In this document: positions 18,406 to 25,843 of the stretch, piece by piece
Layout of the letters: the number at the start of each line of letters is the position of its first letter
Numbering within the stretch: the first letter of the stretch is position 1
The notes under the pieces: model-generated
Database searches by the model: none
Seen by the model: only the letters and a program-made list of their open reading frames with translations
Told to the model about the DNA's origin: nothing
Assembly: GCF_947498515.1 (NCBI RefSeq)
Contig: NZ_CANMKO010000002.1
Span: 124,001 to 188,000 of the forward strand
Reading direction: 5' to 3'
Length of the DNA stretch: 64,000 bases
Origin: an uncultured Pelagimonas sp.
GTDB lineage: Bacteria; Pseudomonadota; Alphaproteobacteria; Rhodobacterales; Rhodobacteraceae
Position numbers and translations under genes: made by a program

Positions 18406-19410
18406 ATGTTCTTGCGCCTTACCACCGCCCTCACCACCCTGGCCGTTGCCGCACCCGCTTTTGCAGAAGAAATCAACATCTATTCCTATCGTCAGCCCGA
18501 GCTGATCGCGCCGCTTACAGATGCGTTTACCGAAGAAACCGGCATCAAAGTCAACGTCGCGTACCTGAAACAAGGTATGATCGAGCGCCTTCAGGCCGAG
18601 GGTAGCCGCTCCCCCGCTGACATGATCCTGACCACAGATATTTCGCGCTTGGCCGCCGCCGTAAACGCGGGTCTGACCCAACCGGTTAAATCCGAAGCGC
18701 TCGAAGCCAACGTGCCCGCCGCCTATCATGACCCTGACGGTCATTGGTGGGGTCTGACCACCCGCGCGCGGATTGTCTATGCTTCCAAGGATCGCGTCGC
18801 CGAGGGCGAAGTCTCCACCTACGAAGATCTCGCGGACCCGAAATGGAAAGGTCGCATTTGCACGCGCTCAGGCACCCATGCCTACACCATCGCGCTTGTA
18901 TCGGCGATGATCGAACATCACGGTGCCGAGGAGACCAAAACCTGGCTCGAAGGCGTCAAAGCCAACCTCGCACGCAAACCACAGGGCAACGACCGCGCTC
19001 AGGTCAAGGCGATCTGGTCCGGCGAATGCGACATCTCGCTTGGTAACACATATTACATGGGCAAAATGCTATCGGACGAAGAGCAAAAAGCTTGGGCCGA
19101 TAGTGTCAACGTGATCTTCCCCGTGTTCGAAGGGGCCGGCACCCATGTGAACGTCTCTGGTGTGGCGATGACCAAATCCGCCCCGAACCAAGAGAACGCG
19201 TTGAAAATGATGGAATTCTTGGCGTCCCCCAAGGCTCAGGAAATCTACGCAGAGGCAAATTTCGAATACCCGATCGCACCGGGCACCGAAGCCGACGCAC
19301 TGGTCACCGGCTGGGGAAGCTTTACCGCCGATGACGTCAACCTTATGACCCTTGCTGGCCACCGTGCCGAAGCGCTGAAATTGGTCGAAACGGTCGATTT
19401 CGACGGGTAA
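18406..19410 (+). CDS. Periplasmic Fe(III)-binding protein of an ABC transporter
   Basis: A 334-residue extracellular solute-binding protein of the FutA/FbpA/IdiA type. A signal peptide (cleavage after APAFA, residue 20) is followed by EINIYSYRQPELIAPL. The iron site is suggested by the tyrosine pair in LGNTYYMGKM (about 208) and by Tyr in INIYSYR. The protein would deliver ferric iron to an inner-membrane permease. No permease or ATPase gene is adjacent, so this is a stand-alone receptor gene. The upstream exact Fur box fits iron repression. A TTTAGGAGAGC ribosome site supports the start. Confidence 0.88.
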   Translation: MFLRLTTALTTLAVAAPAFAEEINIYSYRQPELIAPLTDAFTEETGIKVNVAYLKQGMIERLQAEGSRSPADMILTTDISRLAAAVNAGLTQPVKSEALEANVPAAYHDPDGHWWGLTTRARIVYASKDRVAEGEVSTYEDLADPKWKGRICTRSGTHAYTIALVSAMIEHHGAEETKTWLEGVKANLARKPQGNDRAQVKAIWSGECDISLGNTYYMGKMLSDEEQKAWADSVNVIFPVFEGAGTHVNVSGVAMTKSAPNQENALKMMEFLASPKAQEIYAEANFEYPIAPGTEADALVTGWGSFTADDVNLMTLAGHRAEALKLVETVDFDG

Positions 19411-19456
19411 GTCTCGAGACATCGGAAAACATCCCCAGTCACCAGCCTAGCAATAG

Positions 19457-19489
19457 AAAAGGCCCTCTCACTAACGAGTGGGCCTTTTT
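19457..19489 (+). terminator. Rho-independent terminator after the iron-binding protein gene
   Basis: AAAAGGCCC and GGGCCTTTTT pair, with an inner CACT/AGTG stem around AACG. It is 46 bases after the stop and ends in five T on the plus strand. Confidence 0.85.
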
Positions 19490-19504
19490 CGTGTTCCAAC
19501 TGAC

Positions 19505-19557
19505 GGGATGGTGGGCGGGGCGGCGTGCCCCTAGGGGCACCAGCGGCGCTCCCATCC
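19505..19557. repeat. Nested GC-rich inverted repeat
   Basis: A perfect 16-base palindrome GTGCCCCTAGGGGCAC (19525-19540) is flanked by GGGATGG (from 19505) and CCATCC (ending 19557), giving a long imperfect stem. It lies between the terminators of two convergent genes, where no further terminator is needed. Confidence 0.6.
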
Positions 19558-19562
19558 AAAAG

Positions 19563-19589
19563 AAAACGGCGCCCAAAAGGACGCCGTTT
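19563..19589 (-). terminator. Rho-independent terminator of acpP
   Basis: AAAACGGCG and CGCCGTTT pair around a short A/C-rich loop. On the minus strand the stem is followed by a T-rich tract (TTTTCTTTT), 22 bases after the acpP stop. Confidence 0.8.
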
Positions 19590-19610
19590 CACTGCAAGTC
19601 TCAGAGAAGC

Positions 19611-19844
19611 TTAGGACGCTTCTGTGATGAACTTAACCGCATCGCCAAATGTCTGGATGGTTTCGGCGGCGTCATCTGGAATCTCGATGCCGAATTCTTC
19701 TTCGAAAGCCATAACCAGCTCAACAGTGTCGAGGCTGTCTGCGCCAAGATCGTCGATGAAAGAGGCGGCTTCAACAACCTTCTCTTCTTCCACGCTCAGG
19801 TGCTCAACAACAATCTTCTTCACGCGATCTGCGATGTCGCTCAT
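19611..19844 (-). CDS. acpP: Acyl carrier protein
   Basis: A 77-residue acyl carrier protein of type II fatty-acid synthesis. The phosphopantetheine serine is in [19 protein letters not shown] (Ser at about residue 37), and the protein is acidic with four helices as expected. It is downstream of fabD and fabG on the same strand, the classic cluster. The 240-base gap to fabG contains a run of stem-loops, so acpP expression may be set separately by RNA processing or its own promoter. Confidence 0.97.
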   Translation of the reverse strand: MSDIADRVKKIVVEHLSVEEEKVVEAASFIDDLGADSLDTVELVMAFEEEFGIEIPDDAAETIQTFGDAVKFITEAS

Positions 19845-19890
19845 GTTCTTTCCTCACTTCTATCAGGCCCGGTCGGCCCGTTTTGCCCTC

Positions 19891-19975
19891 GCCCCAACGG
19901 GGTGGCTTGGTTAGTGCCCCAGCCGGGGGGCTTGGTTTGCCCTTGCGGGCGGCTCGTTCCCCCGGATTTACCGGG
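19891..19975. repeat. Tandem stem-loop array in the acpP leader
   Basis: Two imperfect 25-base direct repeats, 19891-19915 and 19916-19940, agree at 20 of 25 positions by my count and share GCCCCA and GGCTTGGTT. Each carries a CCCC/GGGG stem. They are followed by GCCC-TTGC-GGGC (19939-19950) and CCCGG-ATTTA-CCGGG (19961-19975). All lie in the gap between fabG and acpP, in the region transcribed ahead of acpP. Confidence 0.65.
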
Positions 19976-20086
19976 CTCGTCTGGATAGAAGGAATCCACC
20001 CAAACCTTTTCCTGCGCGCCTATATCACAGGCAGCGGTGATGGCAAATGCTTTCCACCGCCGCAGGGTCAAAACCGTGCTGCGCGG

Positions 20087-20824
20087 TTACAACATGGCCA
20101 TGCCACCATTGACATGCAAGGTCGCGCCCGTGGTGTAAGACGCTTCTTTGCTCGAAAGATACAAGACCGCCGCTGCGATCTCTTCTGGTGTGCCCATGCG
20201 CCCGGCGGGAACCTGCGTCAAAATCCCCGATTTCTGATCATCTGTCAGCTTGTCAGTCATCGCCGTTTCAATAAATCCCGGCGCAACAGCGTTCACTGTG
20301 ATCCCACGCGAAGCAACTTCATAAGCCAAAGACTTTGACATGCCGATCACACCGGCCTTGGCGGCGGCATAGTTGCCCTGCCCCGGATTGCCAGTGGCCC
20401 CAACCACCGAGGAAATATTCACAATCCGGCCCCAGCGCGATTTCATCATGCCGCGCATCACCCCTTTGCAGAGGCGGAAGGTCGCGGTCATGTTGACCTC
20501 AACAACGCTGGCCCATTCATCTTCGGACATGCGCATAAACAGGTTATCGCGGGTGATCCCGGCATTATTGACCAGAATATCAACCGCCCCCATGGCCTCG
20601 ATGGCTTGCTTGGGTAGGCCGTTCACGGCCTCCGCATCCGAAAGGTTGCAAGGCAACACAAAGGCGCGCTCGCCCAGCTCAGCCGCCAAAGCCTCAAGCG
20701 GTTCCACCCGCGTGCCAGACAGCCCGACATTGGCCCCCGCCGCATGCAGCGCTTTGGCGATTTCGCCGCCAATACCACCCGATGCACCGGTGATCAGTGC
20801 TGATTTTCCTGTCAGATCAAACAT
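20087..20824 (-). CDS. fabG: 3-oxoacyl-[ACP] reductase
   Basis: A 245-residue short-chain dehydrogenase that reduces beta-ketoacyl-ACP with NADPH. The cofactor motif is TGASGGIGGEIA (about residues 13-24), the active-site set is NNAG (about 88), SSVVG and YAAAKAG (about 153). The tail ITVNAVAPGFIETAMTD and GGMAML are typical of FabG. Its position between fabD and acpP confirms the role. Copy 4 of the double palindrome lies between fabD and this gene. Confidence 0.96.
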   Translation of the reverse strand: MFDLTGKSALITGASGGIGGEIAKALHAAGANVGLSGTRVEPLEALAAELGERAFVLPCNLSDAEAVNGLPKQAIEAMGAVDILVNNAGITRDNLFMRMSEDEWASVVEVNMTATFRLCKGVMRGMMKSRWGRIVNISSVVGATGNPGQGNYAAAKAGVIGMSKSLAYEVASRGITVNAVAPGFIETAMTDKLTDDQKSGILTQVPAGRMGTPEEIAAAVLYLSSKEASYTTGATLHVNGGMAML

Positions 20825-20859
20825 CTCTTATCCTTTCTCCGCCCGCCGTTCCGGGCCCC

Positions 20860-20902
20860 AAAAGTTTTCTGAAAACTTTTGCAAAACTTTTCGAAAAGTT
20901 TT
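20860..20902. repeat. Double-palindrome element, copy 4
   Basis: The first half (20860-20880) has ten-base arms AAAAGTTTTC and GAAAACTTTT around a single T. After spacer GC, AAAACTTTTCGAAAAGTTTT (20883-20902) is a perfect 20-base palindrome. The arm sequences differ strongly from copies 1-3, but the architecture, the GC spacer, the A-rich ends and the intra-operon position are the same. Confidence 0.8.
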
Positions 20903-20913
20903 GGTCGCCCAGA

Positions 20914-21855
20914 TTAACCGTTTAGGCTTTCGGCCGCCGCTTTTGCGTCTGCGGCTGTGCCAATATTGCGCAGGGTCGCACCGCGATGGATGCGTTTCAC
21001 CATGCCGGAAAGGGCCTTGCCCGCGCCAATTTCCCAGAATTCGGTGACATCGCGCGCCACCATCCATTCAACCGACTCGCGCCACCGCACAGAGCCACAA
21101 ATCTGATCAACCAAAAGCGACCGGATCACGGCCGGGTCATCAATGGCCTCAGCGACAACATTGGCGACCACCGGAACTTTGGGTGTTTCAATATGTGTGG
21201 CTTCTAGGGCCTGCGCCATGGCATGGGCCGCGGGCTCCATCAAGGCGCAATGGAAAGGCGCGCTTACCGGCAGCAACAGCGCCCGTTTGGCCCCGGCTTC
21301 CTTGGCGATATCAACGGCGCGTTCCACGGCGGCTTTTGAGCCGGAAATCACCACCTGCGCAGGGTCGTTGTCATTGGCCGCAGCGCAAACCTCGCCTTGG
21401 GCCGCTTGTTTGGCAACCGCACGCACGGCTTCAAGGTCAAGACCCAGAATGGCGGCCATCGCTCCCTCGCCCACGGGAACCGCGGCCTGCATCGCATTTC
21501 CGCGTGCACGCAGCAATTTGGCCGCATCACCAACAGTCAACGCACCGGCCGCCGTCAGCGCCGAATATTCCCCCAAAGAGTGACCCGCAACGAATGACGC
21601 CGCCTCGATCGACACTCCTTCGGCCTCTAGCGCGCGCATCGCCGCAATCGAAGTCGCCATTAGCGCCGGTTGCGCATTGGCGGTCAGGGTCAGATCAGCA
21701 ATGTCACCCTCCCAGATCAGGTCAGACAGCTTTTCGCCAAGCGCCTCGTCGACCTCATCAAAAACCGCTTTGGCTTGGGGATATGCCTCGGCCAGATCGC
21801 GGCCCATGCCGATGGATTGGGCCCCTTGACCGGGAAAGATGAAAGCGCGGGTCAT
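20914..21855 (-). CDS. fabD: Malonyl-CoA:ACP transacylase
   Basis: A 313-residue acyltransferase that loads malonyl onto ACP. The start MTRAFIFPGQGAQ gives the FPGQGAQ motif at residues 7-13; the nucleophile elbow is GHSLGEYSAL (about 92), and the catalytic His is in VSAPFHCALM (about 201). AAGGAG lies seven bases before ATG 21855; the longer frame upstream lacks homology. It leads the fabD-fabG-acpP block and is divergent from the cytochrome b561 gene. Confidence 0.95.
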   Translation of the reverse strand: MTRAFIFPGQGAQSIGMGRDLAEAYPQAKAVFDEVDEALGEKLSDLIWEGDIADLTLTANAQPALMATSIAAMRALEAEGVSIEAASFVAGHSLGEYSALTAAGALTVGDAAKLLRARGNAMQAAVPVGEGAMAAILGLDLEAVRAVAKQAAQGEVCAAANDNDPAQVVISGSKAAVERAVDIAKEAGAKRALLLPVSAPFHCALMEPAAHAMAQALEATHIETPKVPVVANVVAEAIDDPAVIRSLLVDQICGSVRWRESVEWMVARDVTEFWEIGAGKALSGMVKRIHRGATLRNIGTAADAKAAAESLNG

Positions 21856-22021
21856 GCCTGTCTCCTTAGGTAAAGCTCTTTGTCTCCCCCTGCCCTTACA
21901 ACTCTGTGCCCCGCCGTGCAACGACAACGCACCAATGCTGTGCATTGGCGGCAATTGCGCGCAGTTTTGCAAAGGGTAAGACCAAGGGATCGTTTCAGGA
22001 GTTTGCCCCAGGAGTTTGCTC

Positions 22022-23221
22022 ATGGCCCTCGCCAATACATCATCCCACTACGGGAGCCTTGCCAAAGCCCTTCATTGGCTGACAGCCCTTGGCATTTTTA
22101 TCATGATCCCCTTGGGCATTGTCGCCAACGGGGCCGCTTCGGATAGCCCCGAGGCGCTTGCATGGAAGGTGCAGCTTTTTTCAGCCCATAAAACTTTGGG
22201 CATCACGGTGTTTGCCATCGCCATCGCGCGGATTTTGTGGATGTTCTCGCAACCCAAACCCGCACCTTTGCATCCCGATCGCAAGCTCGAAACCTTTGCG
22301 GCCGAAACTGTGCATGTCTTGCTATATGGCTCGCTTGTGTTGGTGCCCCTGTCGGGGTGGGTCGAACATGCCGCCACAACCGGGTTTGCCCCAATCCTGT
22401 GGCCCTTGGGTCAAAGCCTACCCTTTGTTCCACAAAGTCCGGAGTTGGCCGACATGGCCGCTGGGGCGCATATTGTTTTGGAACGAGTTTTGGTTGTGTC
22501 CTTGCTGCTGCATATCGCTGGGGCGCTCAAACATCGCTTTGTCGACCGCGATGAAACTTTGGCACGGATGTTGCCGGGGCAATCCTCTGAAGCGGCACCA
22601 ATCACCGCCCCGCACCACAAGGGTCAAAAGCTCGCCCCTATAAGCGCGGCGGTTGTGGTGTGGATTGCAGGGTTTGGGATCGGCTCCGGTTTGGGTCTCT
22701 TTGATCACACCGAAATTGCCGCGCCCCAACTCGAAGCCGTTGACACCGAGTGGCAAACACGTGAGGGCACAATCGCCTTGACCATTTCCCAGTTTGGCAG
22801 CGCCGTTGCCGGTGGCTTTTCAGATTGGACCGCAAGCATTTCCTTTGACGAAACTGTGCAGGACGGCGTGGCGGGATCGGTTGATGTGACCATCGCTATT
22901 GCCTCGATCAGCCTCGGCTCGGTCACCTCCCAAGCGCTTGGCCCAGACTATTTCGATGCACCGTCGTTTCCAACCGCGCAATTCGTGGCCGATATCATCG
23001 TCCAAAACGACACCTATGTTGCCAAAGGCACTTTGACGATACGCGACCAAACGGTTCCTCTAGAATTTCCCTTCGACCTAGCCTTGGATGGCAATCAGGC
23101 ACAGATGCAAGCCGCTTTCGAATTGGATCGTCGCGCTTTTGGCATTGGCGAGGGCAATCAAGACCCCGGTCAGCTTGGATTTGAGGTTGTTGTTGAGGTG
23201 TCACTCACTGCAGAGCGTTAA
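22022..23221 (+). CDS. Cytochrome b561-YceI fusion protein
   Basis: A 399-residue two-module protein. Residues about 8-180 are a bacterial cytochrome b561 with four membrane helices and paired heme histidines (KALHWLTALG, FSAHKTLG, VHVLLYG, AHIVLERV). A further helix (about 205-225) leads into a YceI-like lipocalin domain (about 235-399) with DYFDAPSFPTAQFVAD and GTLTIRDQTVPLEF. YceI domains bind long isoprenoids, so a quinone-linked electron-transfer role is likely. The YceI half would face the periplasm. ATG 22022 has CAGGAG upstream. A separate yceI gene converges on it. Confidence 0.85.
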   Translation: MALANTSSHYGSLAKALHWLTALGIFIMIPLGIVANGAASDSPEALAWKVQLFSAHKTLGITVFAIAIARILWMFSQPKPAPLHPDRKLETFAAETVHVLLYGSLVLVPLSGWVEHAATTGFAPILWPLGQSLPFVPQSPELADMAAGAHIVLERVLVVSLLLHIAGALKHRFVDRDETLARMLPGQSSEAAPITAPHHKGQKLAPISAAVVVWIAGFGIGSGLGLFDHTEIAAPQLEAVDTEWQTREGTIALTISQFGSAVAGGFSDWTASISFDETVQDGVAGSVDVTIAIASISLGSVTSQALGPDYFDAPSFPTAQFVADIIVQNDTYVAKGTLTIRDQTVPLEFPFDLALDGNQAQMQAAFELDRRAFGIGEGNQDPGQLGFEVVVEVSLTAER

Positions 23222-23243
23222 CACCCAAGCCAAATCTGGACAT

Positions 23244-23280
23244 AAAAAAGCCCCCGCGACACCAATCGCAGGGGCTTTTA
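23244..23280. terminator. Bidirectional terminator
   Basis: AAAAAAGCCCC-CGCGA and TCGC-AGGGGCTTTT pair around CACCAA between the convergent b561-YceI and YceI genes, with A and T tracts on both sides. Confidence 0.85.
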
Positions 23281-23298
23281 TTCATTAGCGATAGTCGC

Positions 23299-23868
23299 TT
23301 ACTCGGCTTTCATTGCCTCAACCGAAATCATCAGCTGGACTTCGTCACTGACGTAGGGGGCAAAGGCACCCAAGTTAAACTCGGAGCGGACAACGGTCGT
23401 CGTGGCGTCAAAGCCGGCCCAAGGTTTGCCCGCCATCGGGTGGTCGCCCTCTTGGTTCAACTTGGCATCCAAAACAACCGGCTTGGTCACACCGTTCAAG
23501 GTCAGGTCGCCGGTGATTTTGGCGGTTGTGTCGCCAGTGACTTCGATGCTTGTCGAGGCGAAGTTCACCATTTCATCTTCGGCAGCGTCAAAGAAATCGG
23601 GAGCCATGAAATGGGTGAAACGTTCTTCCCAACCGGTCATCATGGTGCGAACCGGGAAAGAAACGGTAACAGACGACTTGGCAACATCGTCGCGATCCCA
23701 GGAGATCTGACCTTCAAAGCCAGAGAACATCCCGTAAGTCGTTGAATAACCGAGGTGGTTGTAGTTGAAAACAATCTGGCTATGGCTTGGGTCGAGCACA
23801 TAGTTGTCGGCAGCGGTGGCTGCGATTGGGGCGGTGGCCAAAGCGGCAGCAACGAGGGCAAACTTCAT
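23299..23868 (-). CDS. Periplasmic YceI family protein
   Basis: A 189-residue YceI lipocalin-like protein with a signal peptide (MKFALVAAALATAPIAATA). The mature part opens with YVLDPSHSQIVFNYNHLGYST and includes GDLTLNGVTKPVVLDAKLN, the conserved YceI beta-strands. The family binds polyisoprenoid or amide-linked lipids in a barrel. It converges with a gene that contains a second, membrane-tethered YceI domain, so the two may work on the same lipid or quinone. No heme motif is present. Confidence 0.9.
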   Translation of the reverse strand: MKFALVAAALATAPIAATAADNYVLDPSHSQIVFNYNHLGYSTTYGMFSGFEGQISWDRDDVAKSSVTVSFPVRTMMTGWEERFTHFMAPDFFDAAEDEMVNFASTSIEVTGDTTAKITGDLTLNGVTKPVVLDAKLNQEGDHPMAGKPWAGFDATTTVVRSEFNLGAFAPYVSDEVQLMISVEAMKAE

Positions 23869-23998
23869 GACGCGTTCCTTGTGTGTTCACGAAAAGATGC
23901 GACATAGGTGAAGCGTGGTCGCTCTGTGCGCAATTGCCCGATTACCCACAGATTTGGTGCGCATTTCAACAATCACGCGCCCGTGATCGCGAAACGCT

Positions 23999-24232
23999 TT
24001 AGGAACGCGCAACCAACATGCAACATAGTCCGACGATCAGCATGAACAAGGATAGGCCTAGCTTGATCAACAACATCACCGGATCGCCCGAGACGCTCGA
24101 CACCAACCAGATGCCAAATCCGGCCATGCCCATTGTGCATCCGATGAAAGACAGGATCAGTTTTTGCAAAAACCGCGATGGGGCTGTTAAACGAGGGCCT
24201 TGTTTGGCCAACTGTGACATTGCGATATCCAT
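23999..24232 (-). CDS. Small two-helix membrane protein
   Basis: A 77-residue protein with a short polar start (MDIAMSQLAKQGPRLTAPSRF), then two hydrophobic helices: about 28-47 (SFIGCTMGMAGFGIWLVSSV) and 53-74 (MLLIKLGLSLFMLIVGLCCML). AAGGAG precedes the start at a good distance. I do not recognise a family. It lies between yceI and the divergent rpsF, and has a reasonable coding pattern. The 265 bases between it and rpsF hold no further gene and should include the rpsF promoter and leader. Confidence 0.65.
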   Translation of the reverse strand: MDIAMSQLAKQGPRLTAPSRFLQKLILSFIGCTMGMAGFGIWLVSSVSGDPVMLLIKLGLSLFMLIVGLCCMLVARS

Positions 24233-24497
24233 GACGGGTCTCCTTGCCTTCTGACCCTCCCAGAATTTCGTTAAATAAAGACGTAAATTGGGCGGATCAG
24301 CGAGGATTTCAGGGCATCCCGATCAAGGCGGCAAAAAGGCCGTTCAAAAGCCGCCCATCGCCCTTGCATGCTTGGCCAAAGCGTGTAGAAGGAGCCATCC
24401 TTCGCAAGATAGTTTGAACCGCGCAGTCTCTCGTGGGTTGGGGCGAAAGGATTTAACCCGGCCCTTTGAAATGCGCCTAGATATAAACGGAGAGCAC

Positions 24498-24860
24498 ATG
24501 CCCCTGTACGAGCATGTCTTTATTTCGCGTCAGGACTTGTCCAACGCGCAGGCCGAGAGCCTTGTAGAGCACTTCACCACAGTTTTGGCTGATAACGGCG
24601 GCAAAGTCGTTGAGTCCGAATACTGGGGCGTGAAGACCATGGCCTACAAAATCAACAAGAACCGCAAAGGTCACTATGCCTTCCTGCGTACCGATTCCCC
24701 CGCTCCTGCGGTTAAGGAAATGGAACGTCTGATGGGTCTGCATGATGACGTGATGCGCATCCTGACCATCAAGGTCGATGAGCACGCCGAAGGTCCTTCT
24801 GTTCAGATGCAAAAGCGTGACGAACGTGGCGACCGCCGCGAACGCCGCCCACGCGACTAA
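24498..24860 (+). CDS. rpsF: 30S ribosomal protein S6
   Basis: A 120-residue S6 protein (MPLYEHVFISRQDLS ...), with GGKVVESEYWGVKTMAYKINKNRKGHYAF typical of the family and a basic, Arg-rich tail. It binds 16S rRNA with S18 on the platform of the small subunit. The ATG at 24498 follows GGAGAG; a longer frame upstream from 24288 has no homology. It heads rpsF-rpsR-rplI; autoregulation by an S6:S18 leader is known in bacteria, but I could not assign that motif here with confidence. Confidence 0.97.
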   Translation: MPLYEHVFISRQDLSNAQAESLVEHFTTVLADNGGKVVESEYWGVKTMAYKINKNRKGHYAFLRTDSPAPAVKEMERLMGLHDDVMRILTIKVDEHAEGPSVQMQKRDERGDRRERRPRD

Positions 24861-24882
24861 CCCAAAGAAGAGGAGCTAAACC

Positions 24883-25110
24883 ATGGCTGCAAAACCGTTT
24901 TTCCGCCGTCGCAAAGTCTGCCCCTTCTCGGGCGACAACGCACCTAAGATCGATTACAAAGACACACGTCTTCTGCAGCGCTACATCTCTGAGCGCGGCA
25001 AAATCGTTCCTTCCCGTATCACCGCAGTATCCGCGAAAAAGCAGCGTGAATTGGCAAAAGCCATCAAACGCGCCCGCTTCCTCGCCCTGCTGCCCTACGC
25101 CGTGAAATAA
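24883..25110 (+). CDS. rpsR: 30S ribosomal protein S18
   Basis: A 75-residue basic S18 protein. [12 protein letters not shown] at the N-terminus and [50 protein letters not shown] in the body are diagnostic. It pairs with S6 on the 30S platform and is translated from the middle of the rpsF operon, with GAAGAGGAG upstream of the start. Confidence 0.97.
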   Translation: MAAKPFFRRRKVCPFSGDNAPKIDYKDTRLLQRYISERGKIVPSRITAVSAKKQRELAKAIKRARFLALLPYAVK

Positions 25111-25122
25111 GGAGAACTGACA

Positions 25123-25743
25123 ATGAAAGTTATCCTTATGGAACGTGTGGCCAAGCTAGGCCAAATGGGCGACGTCGTAGACGTTAAAGCGGGTTACGCA
25201 CGTAACTTCCTGCTGCTGCAAGGCAAAGCACTGACCGCCTCGAAAGAGAACATCGCTCAGTTCGACGCCCAGAAAGCTCAGCTTGAAGCGCGCAACTTGG
25301 AAACCAAAAAAGAAGCCGAAGCGCTTGGCGAAAAACTCGATGGCGAACAGTTCGTCGTGATTCGTTCCGCGTCTGACGGCGGCAACTTGTATGGTTCCGT
25401 CACCACCCGTGACGCCGCCGAAGTTGCAACCGCTGCTGGTTTCTCGATTGACCGCAAACAGGTTGTGATCATCGATCCAATTAAAGAGCTGGGTCTGCAC
25501 ACTGTAGATGTTGTTCTTCACCCCGAAGTCACCGTTCAGATCAAAATGAACGTTGCTCGCTCGGAAGAAGAAGCAGAACTGCAAGCCTCCGGCAAGTCGA
25601 TCCAAGAACTGGCCGCTGAAGAAGAAGCGCAAGCTGAATTCGAAGTGTCCCAGTTGTTTGACGACCTTGGTGCCGCTGCTGACGAAGATGGTGATGATGC
25701 ACCGGCTCCGGCCGCAGAAGACGACACAGCTTCCGAAGACTGA
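25123..25743 (+). CDS. rplI: 50S ribosomal protein L9 with extended acidic tail
   Basis: A 206-residue L9. The N-terminal domain [31 protein letters not shown] and the long connecting helix are canonical, as is the C-terminal globular domain (about 80-150, [24 protein letters not shown]). The family usually ends near residue 150. Here about 50 more residues follow, dominated by Glu, Asp, Ala and Pro. The tail begins after [11 protein letters not shown] and is probably disordered. L9 affects frame maintenance on the ribosome. A strong terminator follows. Confidence 0.95.
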   Translation: MKVILMERVAKLGQMGDVVDVKAGYARNFLLLQGKALTASKENIAQFDAQKAQLEARNLETKKEAEALGEKLDGEQFVVIRSASDGGNLYGSVTTRDAAEVATAAGFSIDRKQVVIIDPIKELGLHTVDVVLHPEVTVQIKMNVARSEEEAELQASGKSIQELAAEEEAQAEFEVSQLFDDLGAAADEDGDDAPAPAAEDDTASED

Positions 25744-25762
25744 TAGGTCTTTTGAAAAAAAT

Positions 25763-25796
25763 AACCCGCTCGAGGCATCCTCGGGCGGGTTTTTTA
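25763..25796 (+). terminator. Rho-independent terminator of the rpsF operon
   Basis: AACCCGC and GCGGGTT form the outer stem, with CGAGG/CCTCG inside and a six-base T run at the end, 20 bases after the rplI stop. Confidence 0.9.
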
Positions 25797-25843
25797 TTGC
25801 TCGGTTTAAACTTGGTATTCCCACATTCGGACCGCTTTAGACC

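Noticed and set aside
19505-19557. Second G-quadruplex
   Set aside because: The strand has only three close G tracts (GGG, GGG, GGGG) with one very long linker to the next, and the palindrome would compete.
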